From the NCBI GenBank assembly GCA_002366775.1, contig DFBW01000085.1:1-5300 (forward strand): a stretch of 5,300 nucleotides of DNA, in the 5' to 3' direction. Below, piece after piece: positions 1-5,300 of the stretch. Positions within the stretch are counted from its first letter, which is position 1; every line of letters starts with the position of its first letter. The notes under the pieces were generated by a model. It had not been told where the DNA came from and made no database searches. It saw only the letters and a list, made by a program, of their open reading frames with translations. The position numbers and the translations under genes were made by a program. This DNA comes from Roseovarius sp. UBA3070 (lineage in GTDB: Bacteria > Pseudomonadota > Alphaproteobacteria > Rhodobacterales > Rhodobacteraceae).

Positions 1-105
1 CAGATCATCAACGGCCGACTGGAAATCGTTGCACCAGCGGAAAACGCAACAGCGAAACCTCTGTTGCCGATGCCAACGTGGGCTGAAAAGGAAGCCAAAC
101 GCTAA
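1..105 (+). CDS. C-terminal end of a probable LIV-type ABC transporter substrate-binding protein (partial)
   Basis: An open frame enters from the left edge and ends at TAA 103-105, giving 34 residues. The tail begins QIINGRLEIVAP and ends PLLPMPTWAEKEAKR. A short beta-like 'NG-LE-V-P' segment followed by a Pro/Trp-rich 'P-P-W' ending is what I associate with the C-terminus of periplasmic binding proteins of the leucine/amide (LivJ/LivK, Peripla_BP_6) family. The location fits: it lies 20 bases upstream of livH on the same strand, and binding-protein genes often come first in such operons. If correct, the protein is exported and delivers the solute to LivH/LivM. The ligand pocket and signal peptide are outside the window, so neither the substrate nor the family can be confirmed from this piece alone. 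The identification rests about equally on sequence and on context. Confidence 0.72.
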   Translation, partial: QIINGRLEIVAPAENATAKPLLPMPTWAEKEAKR

Positions 106-125
106 GGCGCGTTGGCTAGATAAAT

Positions 126-1010
126 ATGGGCTATGATATCTACTACTGGTTGCAGGCCGTCGTGAACGGACTCATGAACGGCGGTGTGTACGCACTCATC
201 GCCGTCAGCATGACCTTGGTTTTTGGCGTGCTGCGGCTGGTGAACTTTGCACATGGTGCTTTGGTGACGGTGGGCATGTACCTCAGTCTCACCCTGTTTG
301 AGGCACCCTTTGGCATTAATCCTTATCTGGCCCTAATACCTGGCCTGGCCCTGTTATTCGGGTTTGGCTGGGTCCTATATGTTGGCCTGCTGGATCGCAT
401 TATGAAGGCGCCTCTTTTGATGCAGCTGACCTTCACTTTGGGATTGCTGGTGGTGCTTGAGGCCAGCATGGAAATGATCTGGCACAATGACCCCAGACGT
501 GTCCGCATTGTGGGCATGGCGTCGCGGATTGAATTCGGCGAGCTTTATGTTTCCCAAAGCCGGCTGATCGCATTTGTTGCGGCACTGGTTCTGGCGGGGC
601 TGTTTTGGGCAATGCTGCGGTACACATGGCGCGGGGCGGCGATTTCAGCTGCCGCTCAAAACCCGGATGCCGCACAGCTGGTGGGTATTCCACGGCGATC
701 CACCCTGGCTTTCACCTTTGCGATCGCGACAGCGGCCACAGGGGCTGCCGGAATGTTGCTGGCCCCCTTTGTGACGATGTTCCCATATGTTGGGCACAGT
801 TTTCTTGGGGCCGCATTTGCCGCAATGGTGATCGGAACCGAAGGGAACATACTCGGAGCACTGGTCGGAGGCATACTTGTTGGACTGGCAGAAGCATTGG
901 GCGCAACATGGATGGGGGACAATTACAAAGACGCGTTTGTGTTTGGAATGGTCTTGATCATGCTTATTTTACGACCGGAAGGATTGTTTCGTGCAAAAAG
1001 TGGAGTCTAG
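126..1010 (+). CDS. livH: LIV-type ABC transporter permease, LivH family
   Basis: This 294-residue inner-membrane protein is one of the two channel subunits of a branched-chain-amino-acid-type importer (BPD_transp_2 family), and its length is normal. It is very hydrophobic, with about eight membrane segments at roughly residues 10-35, 40-60, 66-90, 96-117, 146-165, 192-216, 225-260 and 268-283. Family hallmarks are FGVLRLVNFAHGALVTVGMY (33-52), the cytoplasmic coupling loop AAAQNPDAAQLVGI (175-188) that contacts the ATPases, the glycine-rich GTEGNILGALVGGILVG (237-253), and the closing ILRPEGLF (281-288). ATG 126 is the first start after an in-frame TAG at 117-119, but it has no good Shine-Dalgarno sequence, so expression may depend on ribosomes leaving the upstream gene. 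The 3' end overlaps livM by 20 bases. Permease and family are clear; the solute is not, because LivH homologues also serve urea, amide and aromatic-acid importers. Confidence 0.95.
   Translation: MGYDIYYWLQAVVNGLMNGGVYALIAVSMTLVFGVLRLVNFAHGALVTVGMYLSLTLFEAPFGINPYLALIPGLALLFGFGWVLYVGLLDRIMKAPLLMQLTFTLGLLVVLEASMEMIWHNDPRRVRIVGMASRIEFGELYVSQSRLIAFVAALVLAGLFWAMLRYTWRGAAISAAAQNPDAAQLVGIPRRSTLAFTFAIATAATGAAGMLLAPFVTMFPYVGHSFLGAAFAAMVIGTEGNILGALVGGILVGLAEALGATWMGDNYKDAFVFGMVLIMLILRPEGLFRAKSGV
977..983 (+). promoter_or_regulatory. Ribosome binding site for livM
   Basis: GGAAGGA lies inside the last codons of livH, 7 bases before GTG 991. It supports the GTG as the livM start over the next in-frame GTG at 1000, which would sit 16 bases away. 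Confidence 0.75.
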
Positions 1011-2019
1011 TTCTTCGGCGCCAAGCGAACCCGGGATCACGCTGCCTGCATCGATTTCGGGCAAAGGGACACCGTGGATATTCCTTGGCCTTATCGCGCT
1101 GGCCGCAATTCTGGCACCAACGGTGCTCGGGCGGTATGGGATGACGATCGGCATAACCTTGCTGTATTCGGCCTATTTGGCCAGCGCATGGAATGTCGTC
1201 GCCGGGTATGCGGGCCAACTGTCTTTGGCTCATGGTGCATTCTTTGGTGTCGGGGCCTATGCTTCGGTCTATTTTTACACCCAATGGGGCATCAGCCCGT
1301 GGATTGGAATGGTCTTCGGGGCGCTGATCTCTGGGGCCATTGCGGCGGGGCTGGGGGCAGTTTCATTTCGCTATAAACTGACCGGGGCCTATTTCGCGAT
1401 CGCCACTCTGGCTTTTGCTGAAATCCTGCGCGTTCTGATCAATTCATCACAGTATTTGGGGCAGGGCAGTGGCCTTGTCATCAACCTGCAAGAACCGGGT
1501 TGGTGGATTATGCAGTTCAACGACCCCAAGTATTTCTACTTTATATTCCTTACGATGATGATCGGCATTTTGTTTGTCATGCGCTGGCTTAGCCGCAGCC
1601 GGTTTGGTTATCGTCTGGCCGCAATCCGCGAAAGCGAAATCGTTGCCGAGTCGCTTGGCATCAATCCGCGCCGTGAAAAGCTATTGGCGTTCGTGCTGAG
1701 CGCCATACTTGTTGCACCTGCGGGCAGTGTTTACAGCCAGTTCCTGTTGTTCGTGGACCCACCGACGTTCCTTGGGCTTACCGTTGCTGTGGCTATCATT
1801 CTTCCGGCATTGGTTGGGGGGACCGGTACAATACTCGGGCCTTTGATCGGGGCTGTTGTGCTGGTGGGTGTGACCGAGCTGCTCAGCCATTTTGCGCTGC
1901 GCCCGGGCATCAGCCTGTTTGCATATGGTATGATATTGATACTCAGCGTTCTGTTGATGCCACGAGGCATCTGGCCGACGTTACATGATGCGTGGGTAAG
2001 ACGGAGGGCGAAGAAATGA
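991..2019 (+). CDS. livM: LIV-type ABC transporter permease, LivM family
   Basis: This 342-residue polytopic membrane protein is the second channel subunit and is expected to pair with LivH. A polar N-terminal tail of about 27 residues is followed by hydrophobic segments at roughly 28-46, 50-70, 72-95, 103-123, 131-151, 180-200, 232-252, 262-299 and 306-325. Diagnostic LivM motifs are GYAGQLSLAHGAFFGVGAY (72-90), KLTGAYFAIATLAFAEILR (129-147), the coupling loop AIRESEIVAESLGI (211-224) and GGTGTILGPLIGAVVL (276-291). The end is basic (RRRAKK), consistent with a cytoplasmic C-terminus. The start is GTG 991, chosen for the Shine-Dalgarno at 977-983. The gene overlaps the end of livH by 20 bases, and its stop shares ATGA with the start of livG, so translation is probably coupled on both sides. 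Length and motifs are normal for the family, and nothing looks broken. Confidence 0.95.
   Translation: MQKVESSSSAPSEPGITLPASISGKGTPWIFLGLIALAAILAPTVLGRYGMTIGITLLYSAYLASAWNVVAGYAGQLSLAHGAFFGVGAYASVYFYTQWGISPWIGMVFGALISGAIAAGLGAVSFRYKLTGAYFAIATLAFAEILRVLINSSQYLGQGSGLVINLQEPGWWIMQFNDPKYFYFIFLTMMIGILFVMRWLSRSRFGYRLAAIRESEIVAESLGINPRREKLLAFVLSAILVAPAGSVYSQFLLFVDPPTFLGLTVAVAIILPALVGGTGTILGPLIGAVVLVGVTELLSHFALRPGISLFAYGMILILSVLLMPRGIWPTLHDAWVRRRAKK
2003..2008 (+). promoter_or_regulatory. Ribosome binding site for livG
   Basis: GGAGGG lies in the last codons of livM with 7 bases to ATG 2016. It decides the livG start: the in-frame GTG at 1992 would place this site inside the coding region and add eight residues not expected before the MIELEHVSKSFGG opening. 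Confidence 0.85.
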
Positions 2020-2744
2020 TTGAACTAGAACATGTTTCAAAATCATTTGGCGGCGTAAAGGCCGTCAGGGATGTCAATCTGATCATCGACCACGAGAAAA
2101 TACTGGGGTTGATCGGCTGCAACGGTGCCGGAAAGACGACTTTGTTCAATTTGATCGCCGGTCAGTTTCCTGCCACCTCGGGCCGGATTCTGTTTGATGG
2201 CGAAGATGTGACAGCGCTTCCCGCCTACGATCGGGCGAAACTTGGCATTGCGCGTACATTCCAGATACCTCAGCCGCTTATGAAACTGTCTCTGTTTGAG
2301 AATGTGCTTGTCGGTGCCTTCATGCGCACCGCCGATCGCGACGAAGCCGGCGCTGCTGCAATGGCGGTGTTGGACCAGACCGGCCTGGTGGATAAGGCAG
2401 ATCTCTATGCCGGAGAGTTGACAACGCCCGATCTCAAGCGTCTGGAAGTGGCACGCGCATTGGCGACAGGGCCGCAAGTTCTGTTGCTTGACGAAGTCAT
2501 GGCCGGGCTTCGACCCGCCGAGGTCGATGCGGCGATGGAAATGTGTCGCACCATACAAAAATCGGGAGTCACCATCGTTCTGGTGGAACATGTCATGTAC
2601 GCGGTCATGAACCTGTGCGAGCATGTTGTTGTGCTCGATCAGGGGAGCATTATCGCTGACGATACCCCTGAGAACATTGCCGCTGACAGTCGTGTAATTG
2701 ACATCTATCTTGGCAGGGAGCACGCGAATGACGAAGCTGCTTGA
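2016..2744 (+). CDS. livG: LIV-type ABC transporter ATP-binding protein, LivG family, with degenerate signature motif
   Basis: This 242-residue cytoplasmic ATPase is expected to pair with LivF and power the LivH/LivM channel. Motifs in order are Walker A GCNGAGKT (34-41, with Cys35 where Pro is usual), Q-loop FQ (Gln83), Walker B VLLLD with catalytic Glu160 (155-160), D-loop region AGLRPAE (163-169), and H-switch His192 in VLVEHVM. The opening SFGGVKAV and the DEVMAGL-P-E stretch point to LivG rather than LivF. The ABC signature, normally LSxGQ or LSYGQ, reads LTTPDLKR (135-142), so the usual Ser-Gly pair is missing. It is somewhat shorter than E. coli LivG because the segment after the Q-loop is short. 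ATG 2016 overlaps the livM stop as ATGA, and the 3' end overlaps livF by 17 bases. Family assignment is firm. The odd signature looks like a subfamily trait rather than damage, since all other ATPase motifs are intact. Confidence 0.95.
   Translation: MIELEHVSKSFGGVKAVRDVNLIIDHEKILGLIGCNGAGKTTLFNLIAGQFPATSGRILFDGEDVTALPAYDRAKLGIARTFQIPQPLMKLSLFENVLVGAFMRTADRDEAGAAAMAVLDQTGLVDKADLYAGELTTPDLKRLEVARALATGPQVLLLDEVMAGLRPAEVDAAMEMCRTIQKSGVTIVLVEHVMYAVMNLCEHVVVLDQGSIIADDTPENIAADSRVIDIYLGREHANDEAA
2715..2720 (+). promoter_or_regulatory. Ribosome binding site for livF
   Basis: AGGGAG lies within the end of livG, 7 bases before ATG 2728. It favours that ATG over the in-frame TTG at 2698, which would add ten residues before the usual LivF opening. 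Confidence 0.8.
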
Positions 2745-3459
2745 AATCAACAACGTCAGCATCCGGCGCGGCGTATTGGAAGTCGTTCAGGACGTGTCCT
2801 TGCAGCTGGAAAAAGGCGAGGTCGTTTCCGTTGTCGGAACCAACGGTGCCGGAAAATCGAGCCTGATGCTTGCAACGGCCGGACTGTTGCCGATTTCTTC
2901 GGGATCAATCATTTTTGAAGGTACGGACATCAGCACCCTGTCACCTCACAAGCGATCGCACATGGGCATGGCCCTGGTCCCCGAGGGGCGGGCGCTGTTC
3001 CCGGAAATGTCGGTCTACGAGAACCTTAAGGTGGGGGCCTACCACCGGCCTTTGCGCAAAAACCTTGCGCAGCGGATGGATTATGTGTTCGATCTTTTCC
3101 CCAAGCTTTTGGAACGTAGTCCACAGATTGTGTCATCGCTAAGTGGCGGGGAACAGCAGATGGTTTCGATCGGGCGCGCGCTTATGTCGTCGCCGCGATT
3201 GCTGATGCTTGACGAACCTTCCATCGGGCTTGCGCCTGTTGTGATGGACCAGATTTACGATGTGCTGGGGCGAGTGGCTGCTGATGGTCAGACGATCCTT
3301 CTGGTCGAACAGAAGGTTGAGGAATCACTGCGGTTTTCCGACCGCGGCTATGTCTTGCAAAATGGCAGCATCGCCCTGGAGGGCAAAGCAGAAGATTTGT
3401 TATCCAATACAGACATCGCAACGCTATATCTTGGGATGGAGCGTGCCGCCGAGGCCTGA
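2728..3459 (+). CDS. livF: LIV-type ABC transporter ATP-binding protein, LivF family
   Basis: This 243-residue cytoplasmic ATPase has the usual LivF length. Motifs in order are Walker A GTNGAGKS (37-44), the LivF-type Q-loop region LVPEGRALFPEMSVYENL (83-100), a canonical ABC signature LSGGEQQ (138-144), Walker B LLMLDEP with Asp162 and Glu163, D-loop region SIGLAP (165-170), and ILLVEQ (190-195). The last has Gln at the H-switch position, which is normal for LivF proteins, as is Glu in place of the Q-loop Gln. Because LivG has a degenerate signature, this subunit probably supplies the only canonical LSGGE, which would complete the ATP site built on LivG's Walker A. It is the last gene of the operon, overlaps livG by 17 bases, and is followed by two terminator hairpins. 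Start ATG 2728 is supported by AGGGAG at 2715-2720. Confidence 0.96.
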   Translation: MTKLLEINNVSIRRGVLEVVQDVSLQLEKGEVVSVVGTNGAGKSSLMLATAGLLPISSGSIIFEGTDISTLSPHKRSHMGMALVPEGRALFPEMSVYENLKVGAYHRPLRKNLAQRMDYVFDLFPKLLERSPQIVSSLSGGEQQMVSIGRALMSSPRLLMLDEPSIGLAPVVMDQIYDVLGRVAADGQTILLVEQKVEESLRFSDRGYVLQNGSIALEGKAEDLLSNTDIATLYLGMERAAEA

Positions 3460-3485
3460 GCACACGCCTAAAACCAAAAATAGAT

Positions 3486-3520
3486 AGCCTGACTGCCAAA
3501 CTGAGCCGTCAGGCTTTCTT
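3486..3520. terminator. Hairpin terminator 1 between the convergent genes
   Basis: AGCCTGAC (3486-3493) pairs perfectly with GTCAGGCT (3508-3515), giving an 8-bp stem and 14-base loop. On the + strand the tail is a modest TTTCTT, 27 bases after the livF stop. On the - strand the stem is followed, after five bases, by a T-rich run (complement of 3470-3480, TTTTTGGTTTT). It could serve both transcripts. The - strand tail is the longer one, though it is offset from the stem. Confidence 0.7.
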
Positions 3521-3558
3521 GCGAAAGGTTGGGCAAACTTGCGAAGCGACAAAGCCAA

Positions 3559-3605
3559 TGAGCACCCCGGCAGACGGTTTTGCCCGCCGGGGTGCTCAGT
3601 TTTTT
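3559..3605 (+). terminator. Strong rho-independent terminator 2 at the end of the liv operon
   Basis: TGAGCACCCCGGC (3559-3571) pairs perfectly with GCCGGGGTGCTCA (3586-3598), a 13-bp GC-rich stem with a 14-base loop. Six T residues follow at 3600-3605. This is a textbook intrinsic terminator for transcription coming from livF. Read on the - strand the tail is only TTGGCTTT, so termination of the dehydrogenase transcript here is likely weaker. It sits 25 bases beyond the dehydrogenase stop codon. Confidence 0.92.
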
Positions 3606-3630
3606 GGGCCTATACGGTCAGGGGTGTCTG

Positions 3631-5300
3631 TCAGCTTCCTTCCAGAACACCCTTTGATATGATCCCAAGCTGAATTTCAGACGCGCCGCCAAATATTGTA
3701 TAGGCACGACTGTTCAGATATTCGCGGACGATCGTTTTCATCCAATCATTGGGCTGGGGTTCGGCGCCCGGTTGCGGCGCTTCATGATCGGTTTCCCAGC
3801 GTATCGCGTGGGAGCCGAGTGTCAGCATGCCAAGCGCCCCAATGGCCTGACGCAGGCGACTAACCCGCAGCTTGAGTATCGACGACAACGCCCCGGGGTT
3901 TTTGCCGTTCTTGAGCGTGCCCAAGGTTTGAAACTCGAGCATCTCGAACACATCAAGATCCGCCACAACCTCGCCGAAACTAGCCAGGAACCCGGCCTTG
4001 TCCGTTACGTTGATACCAGTCTGTTCGAGACGGTCGACGGCCCGGCCAACGCGCTTTAGGTTCGCCCTCAGACGGCCACCGTAAACGCCCGCCCCGCGTT
4101 CGAATTCCAGCAGATATTTGGCGCAGTCCCAACCGCTGTTTTCGGGTCCGACCCGGTTCGATTGGGGAACGCGGACGTTATCAAAAAACACCTGATTTAC
4201 GTCGTGGTCGCCGCCGATAGTTATGATCGGGCGCACCACGATGCCAGGAGTTTTCATATCAAGCAGAAGAAAACTGATGCCCTCGCGCGGCTTGCCTTCG
4301 CTGCTGGTGCGAACCAGCGCGAACATAGTGTCGGCAAAATGGGCGTGGGTGGTCCAGATTTTTGAACCGTTCAACAGGTAGTCGTCGCCGTCCGGCGTTG
4401 CCCGCAGGTTCAACGACGCCAGATCCGAGCCCGCGTTTGGCTCGGAGAACCCCTGGCACCAGTATTCATTGCCCTCAACAATATTGGGCAGGTAGCGTTT
4501 CTTTTGTGCTTCAGTTCCAAACTTAAGAATTACCGGGCCGACAAGGCGTGGCCCCATTGGCTGTACGACAGGTGCATCCGCCAGCGCGCATTCATTTTCG
4601 AAAATGATGCGCTGAACCGATGTCCACCCGGTGCCGCCCCATTCACCGGGCCACAGAGGTACGGTCCAGCCCTTGCGCGCCAAAATCTTGTGCCACGGGA
4701 CAGTGATATCGGGCTCGGGAAACATCGACGTTGCCAGACGTTGGCCGACTTGCAATTCATGGGTCAGGTTTTCTTTGAGGAAGGAGCGGACTTCGGCCCG
4801 AAATTCTTCGTCTTTTGATGATAAGGCAACAGCGCCAACTGCGTGAGCCGGATCATTCTTGTCCACGTCTTGCCCGGATCCCAGTACGACGCTTTCGCGG
4901 TAAGTCCCGTTGGCCAACACCGATTGCGCGTATCTTTCGGTGTGAAAGTCAGTCGTGCCCATACAGAACTGGTACGCCAGAAGTTTACGGAAATAGCTGG
5001 CGACCGGCAGATCTTCGGACACGCCCATGCCGCCGTGCAACTGAACCGATTCCTGCGCTACCAAACGTGCGCACCGGCCGACCTTAGATTTGGCCAGCGA
5101 GGCCGCAGCAAAGGCAGATTCGCCCGGTTGGTCCAACATGCGCGTTGCCAGATCGCATGCCGCGCGCGCTTCTGTGCAACAGACCGCCATTTCGGCCAGT
5201 TTGTGCTGTACCGACTGGAATTTTGCCGTTGCCCGCCCGAACTGAACCCGGGTCTGCGTGTAGGCGACGGTTTGTTCAAACACCGACGACATCGCCCCGG
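3631..5300 (-). CDS. Tandem (fused) acyl-CoA dehydrogenase, partial: C-terminal domain of unit 1 plus complete unit 2
   Basis: An uninterrupted frame runs from the right edge to TGA at 3633-3631. Residues are counted from the internal Met at 5292. Residues 1-132 are the C-terminal helical domain of one FAD-dependent acyl-CoA dehydrogenase: YTQTRVQFGR (11-20), FQSVQHKLAEMA (25-36) and QLHGGMGVSEDL (84-95). After a linker (about 133-158) a second, whole dehydrogenase begins at DEEFRAEVRSFL. It shows WCQGFSEPNAGSDLAS (278-293) and KIWTTHAHFAD (311-321), both flavin-site motifs, LEFERGAG (395-402), and the C-terminal IFGGASEIQLGI (533-544). Such enzymes oxidise acyl-CoA to 2-enoyl-CoA and pass electrons to ETF. 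The second unit resembles FadE26/FadE29-type subunits, and the first resembles their FadE28-type partners. Mycobacterial FadE34 is a known single-chain version acting on steroid side-chain CoA esters. The Met at 5292 is not the true start, because the frame stays open to the edge and the domain is cut mid-helix. The substrate is unknown. Confidence 0.9.
   Translation of the reverse strand, partial: GAMSSVFEQTVAYTQTRVQFGRATAKFQSVQHKLAEMAVCCTEARAACDLATRMLDQPGESAFAAASLAKSKVGRCARLVAQESVQLHGGMGVSEDLPVASYFRKLLAYQFCMGTTDFHTERYAQSVLANGTYRESVVLGSGQDVDKNDPAHAVGAVALSSKDEEFRAEVRSFLKENLTHELQVGQRLATSMFPEPDITVPWHKILARKGWTVPLWPGEWGGTGWTSVQRIIFENECALADAPVVQPMGPRLVGPVILKFGTEAQKKRYLPNIVEGNEYWCQGFSEPNAGSDLASLNLRATPDGDDYLLNGSKIWTTHAHFADTMFALVRTSSEGKPREGISFLLLDMKTPGIVVRPIITIGGDHDVNQVFFDNVRVPQSNRVGPENSGWDCAKYLLEFERGAGVYGGRLRANLKRVGRAVDRLEQTGINVTDKAGFLASFGEVVADLDVFEMLEFQTLGTLKNGKNPGALSSILKLRVSRLRQAIGALGMLTLGSHAIRWETDHEAPQPGAEPQPNDWMKTIVREYLNSRAYTIFGGASEIQLGIISKGVLEGS

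Noticed and set aside
605..1144. A 179-codon + strand frame across the livH/livM junction
   Set aside because: It is out of frame with both permeases, rich in Arg, Gly, Cys and Trp, and matches no family I know; both underlying genes have strong motifs.
1992..2015. GTG 1992 as an earlier start for livG
   Set aside because: The Shine-Dalgarno GGAGGG lies downstream of it and fits ATG 2016, which gives the usual LivG N-terminus and an ATGA overlap.
2698..2727. TTG 2698 as an earlier start for livF
   Set aside because: ATG 2728 has AGGGAG at ideal spacing and gives the normal N-terminus; the extra ten residues look like read-back into livG.
2043..2762. A 239-codon open frame on the - strand, opposite livG
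   Set aside because: It lies almost wholly antisense to a clearly real ATPase gene, shows no recognisable domain, and has a composition (Cys/His/Gln-rich) typical of the shadow frame of a GC-rich gene.
3518..3545. Direct repeat CTTGCGAA at 3518-3525 and 3538-3545
   Set aside because: Only 8 bases and two copies, in a short intergenic gap; it is too short to distinguish from chance and shows no other sign of an operator or attachment site.
3460..3630. Possible small RNA or small gene in the intergenic gap
   Set aside because: The gap is explained by two terminator hairpins; no start codon with a ribosome site and no promoter pair could be made out.
5290..5292. Met codon at 5292 as the start of the dehydrogenase
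   Set aside because: The frame stays open to the window edge, and the protein would begin in the middle of the dehydrogenase C-terminal helical domain.

Overview
The window carries most of a five-gene, branched-chain-amino-acid-type (LIV / HAAT family) ABC importer operon on the + strand. A convergent, partial acyl-CoA dehydrogenase gene lies on the - strand. The DNA is moderately GC-rich, and the protein sequences read like those of a Gram-negative proteobacterium, probably an alphaproteobacterium. That placement is an inference from overall sequence feel; no marker gene is present.

Layout. Bases 1-105 are the last 34 codons of a gene that looks like the periplasmic substrate-binding protein. 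After a 20-base gap come the two permeases, livH (126-1010) and livM (991-2019), and then the two ATPases, livG (2016-2744) and livF (2728-3459). The last four genes overlap one another by 20, 4 and 17 bases, so they are almost certainly co-transcribed and translationally coupled. No promoter is visible inside the operon; it must lie upstream of the window. Bases 3460-3630 hold two hairpin terminators. From 5300 down to 3631 a single reading frame encodes the C-terminal domain of one acyl-CoA dehydrogenase, a linker, and then a complete second acyl-CoA dehydrogenase. It is therefore a tandem (fused) enzyme whose N-terminus lies beyond the window.

How they may work together. The binding protein captures a solute in the periplasm, LivH/LivM form the channel, and LivG/LivF hydrolyse ATP. 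Importers of this family carry amino acids, but also urea, short amides, aromatic acids and other carboxylates. A CoA-thioester dehydrogenase next door suggests, without proving it, that the imported solute is a carboxylic acid later activated to a CoA ester. The points most worth a second look are the fused dehydrogenase with its non-standard catalytic-base arrangement, the degenerate ABC signature motif in LivG, and the crossed pair of terminators between the convergent genes. I see no mobile element, CRISPR array, tRNA or rRNA, and no clear sign of a wholly new system.
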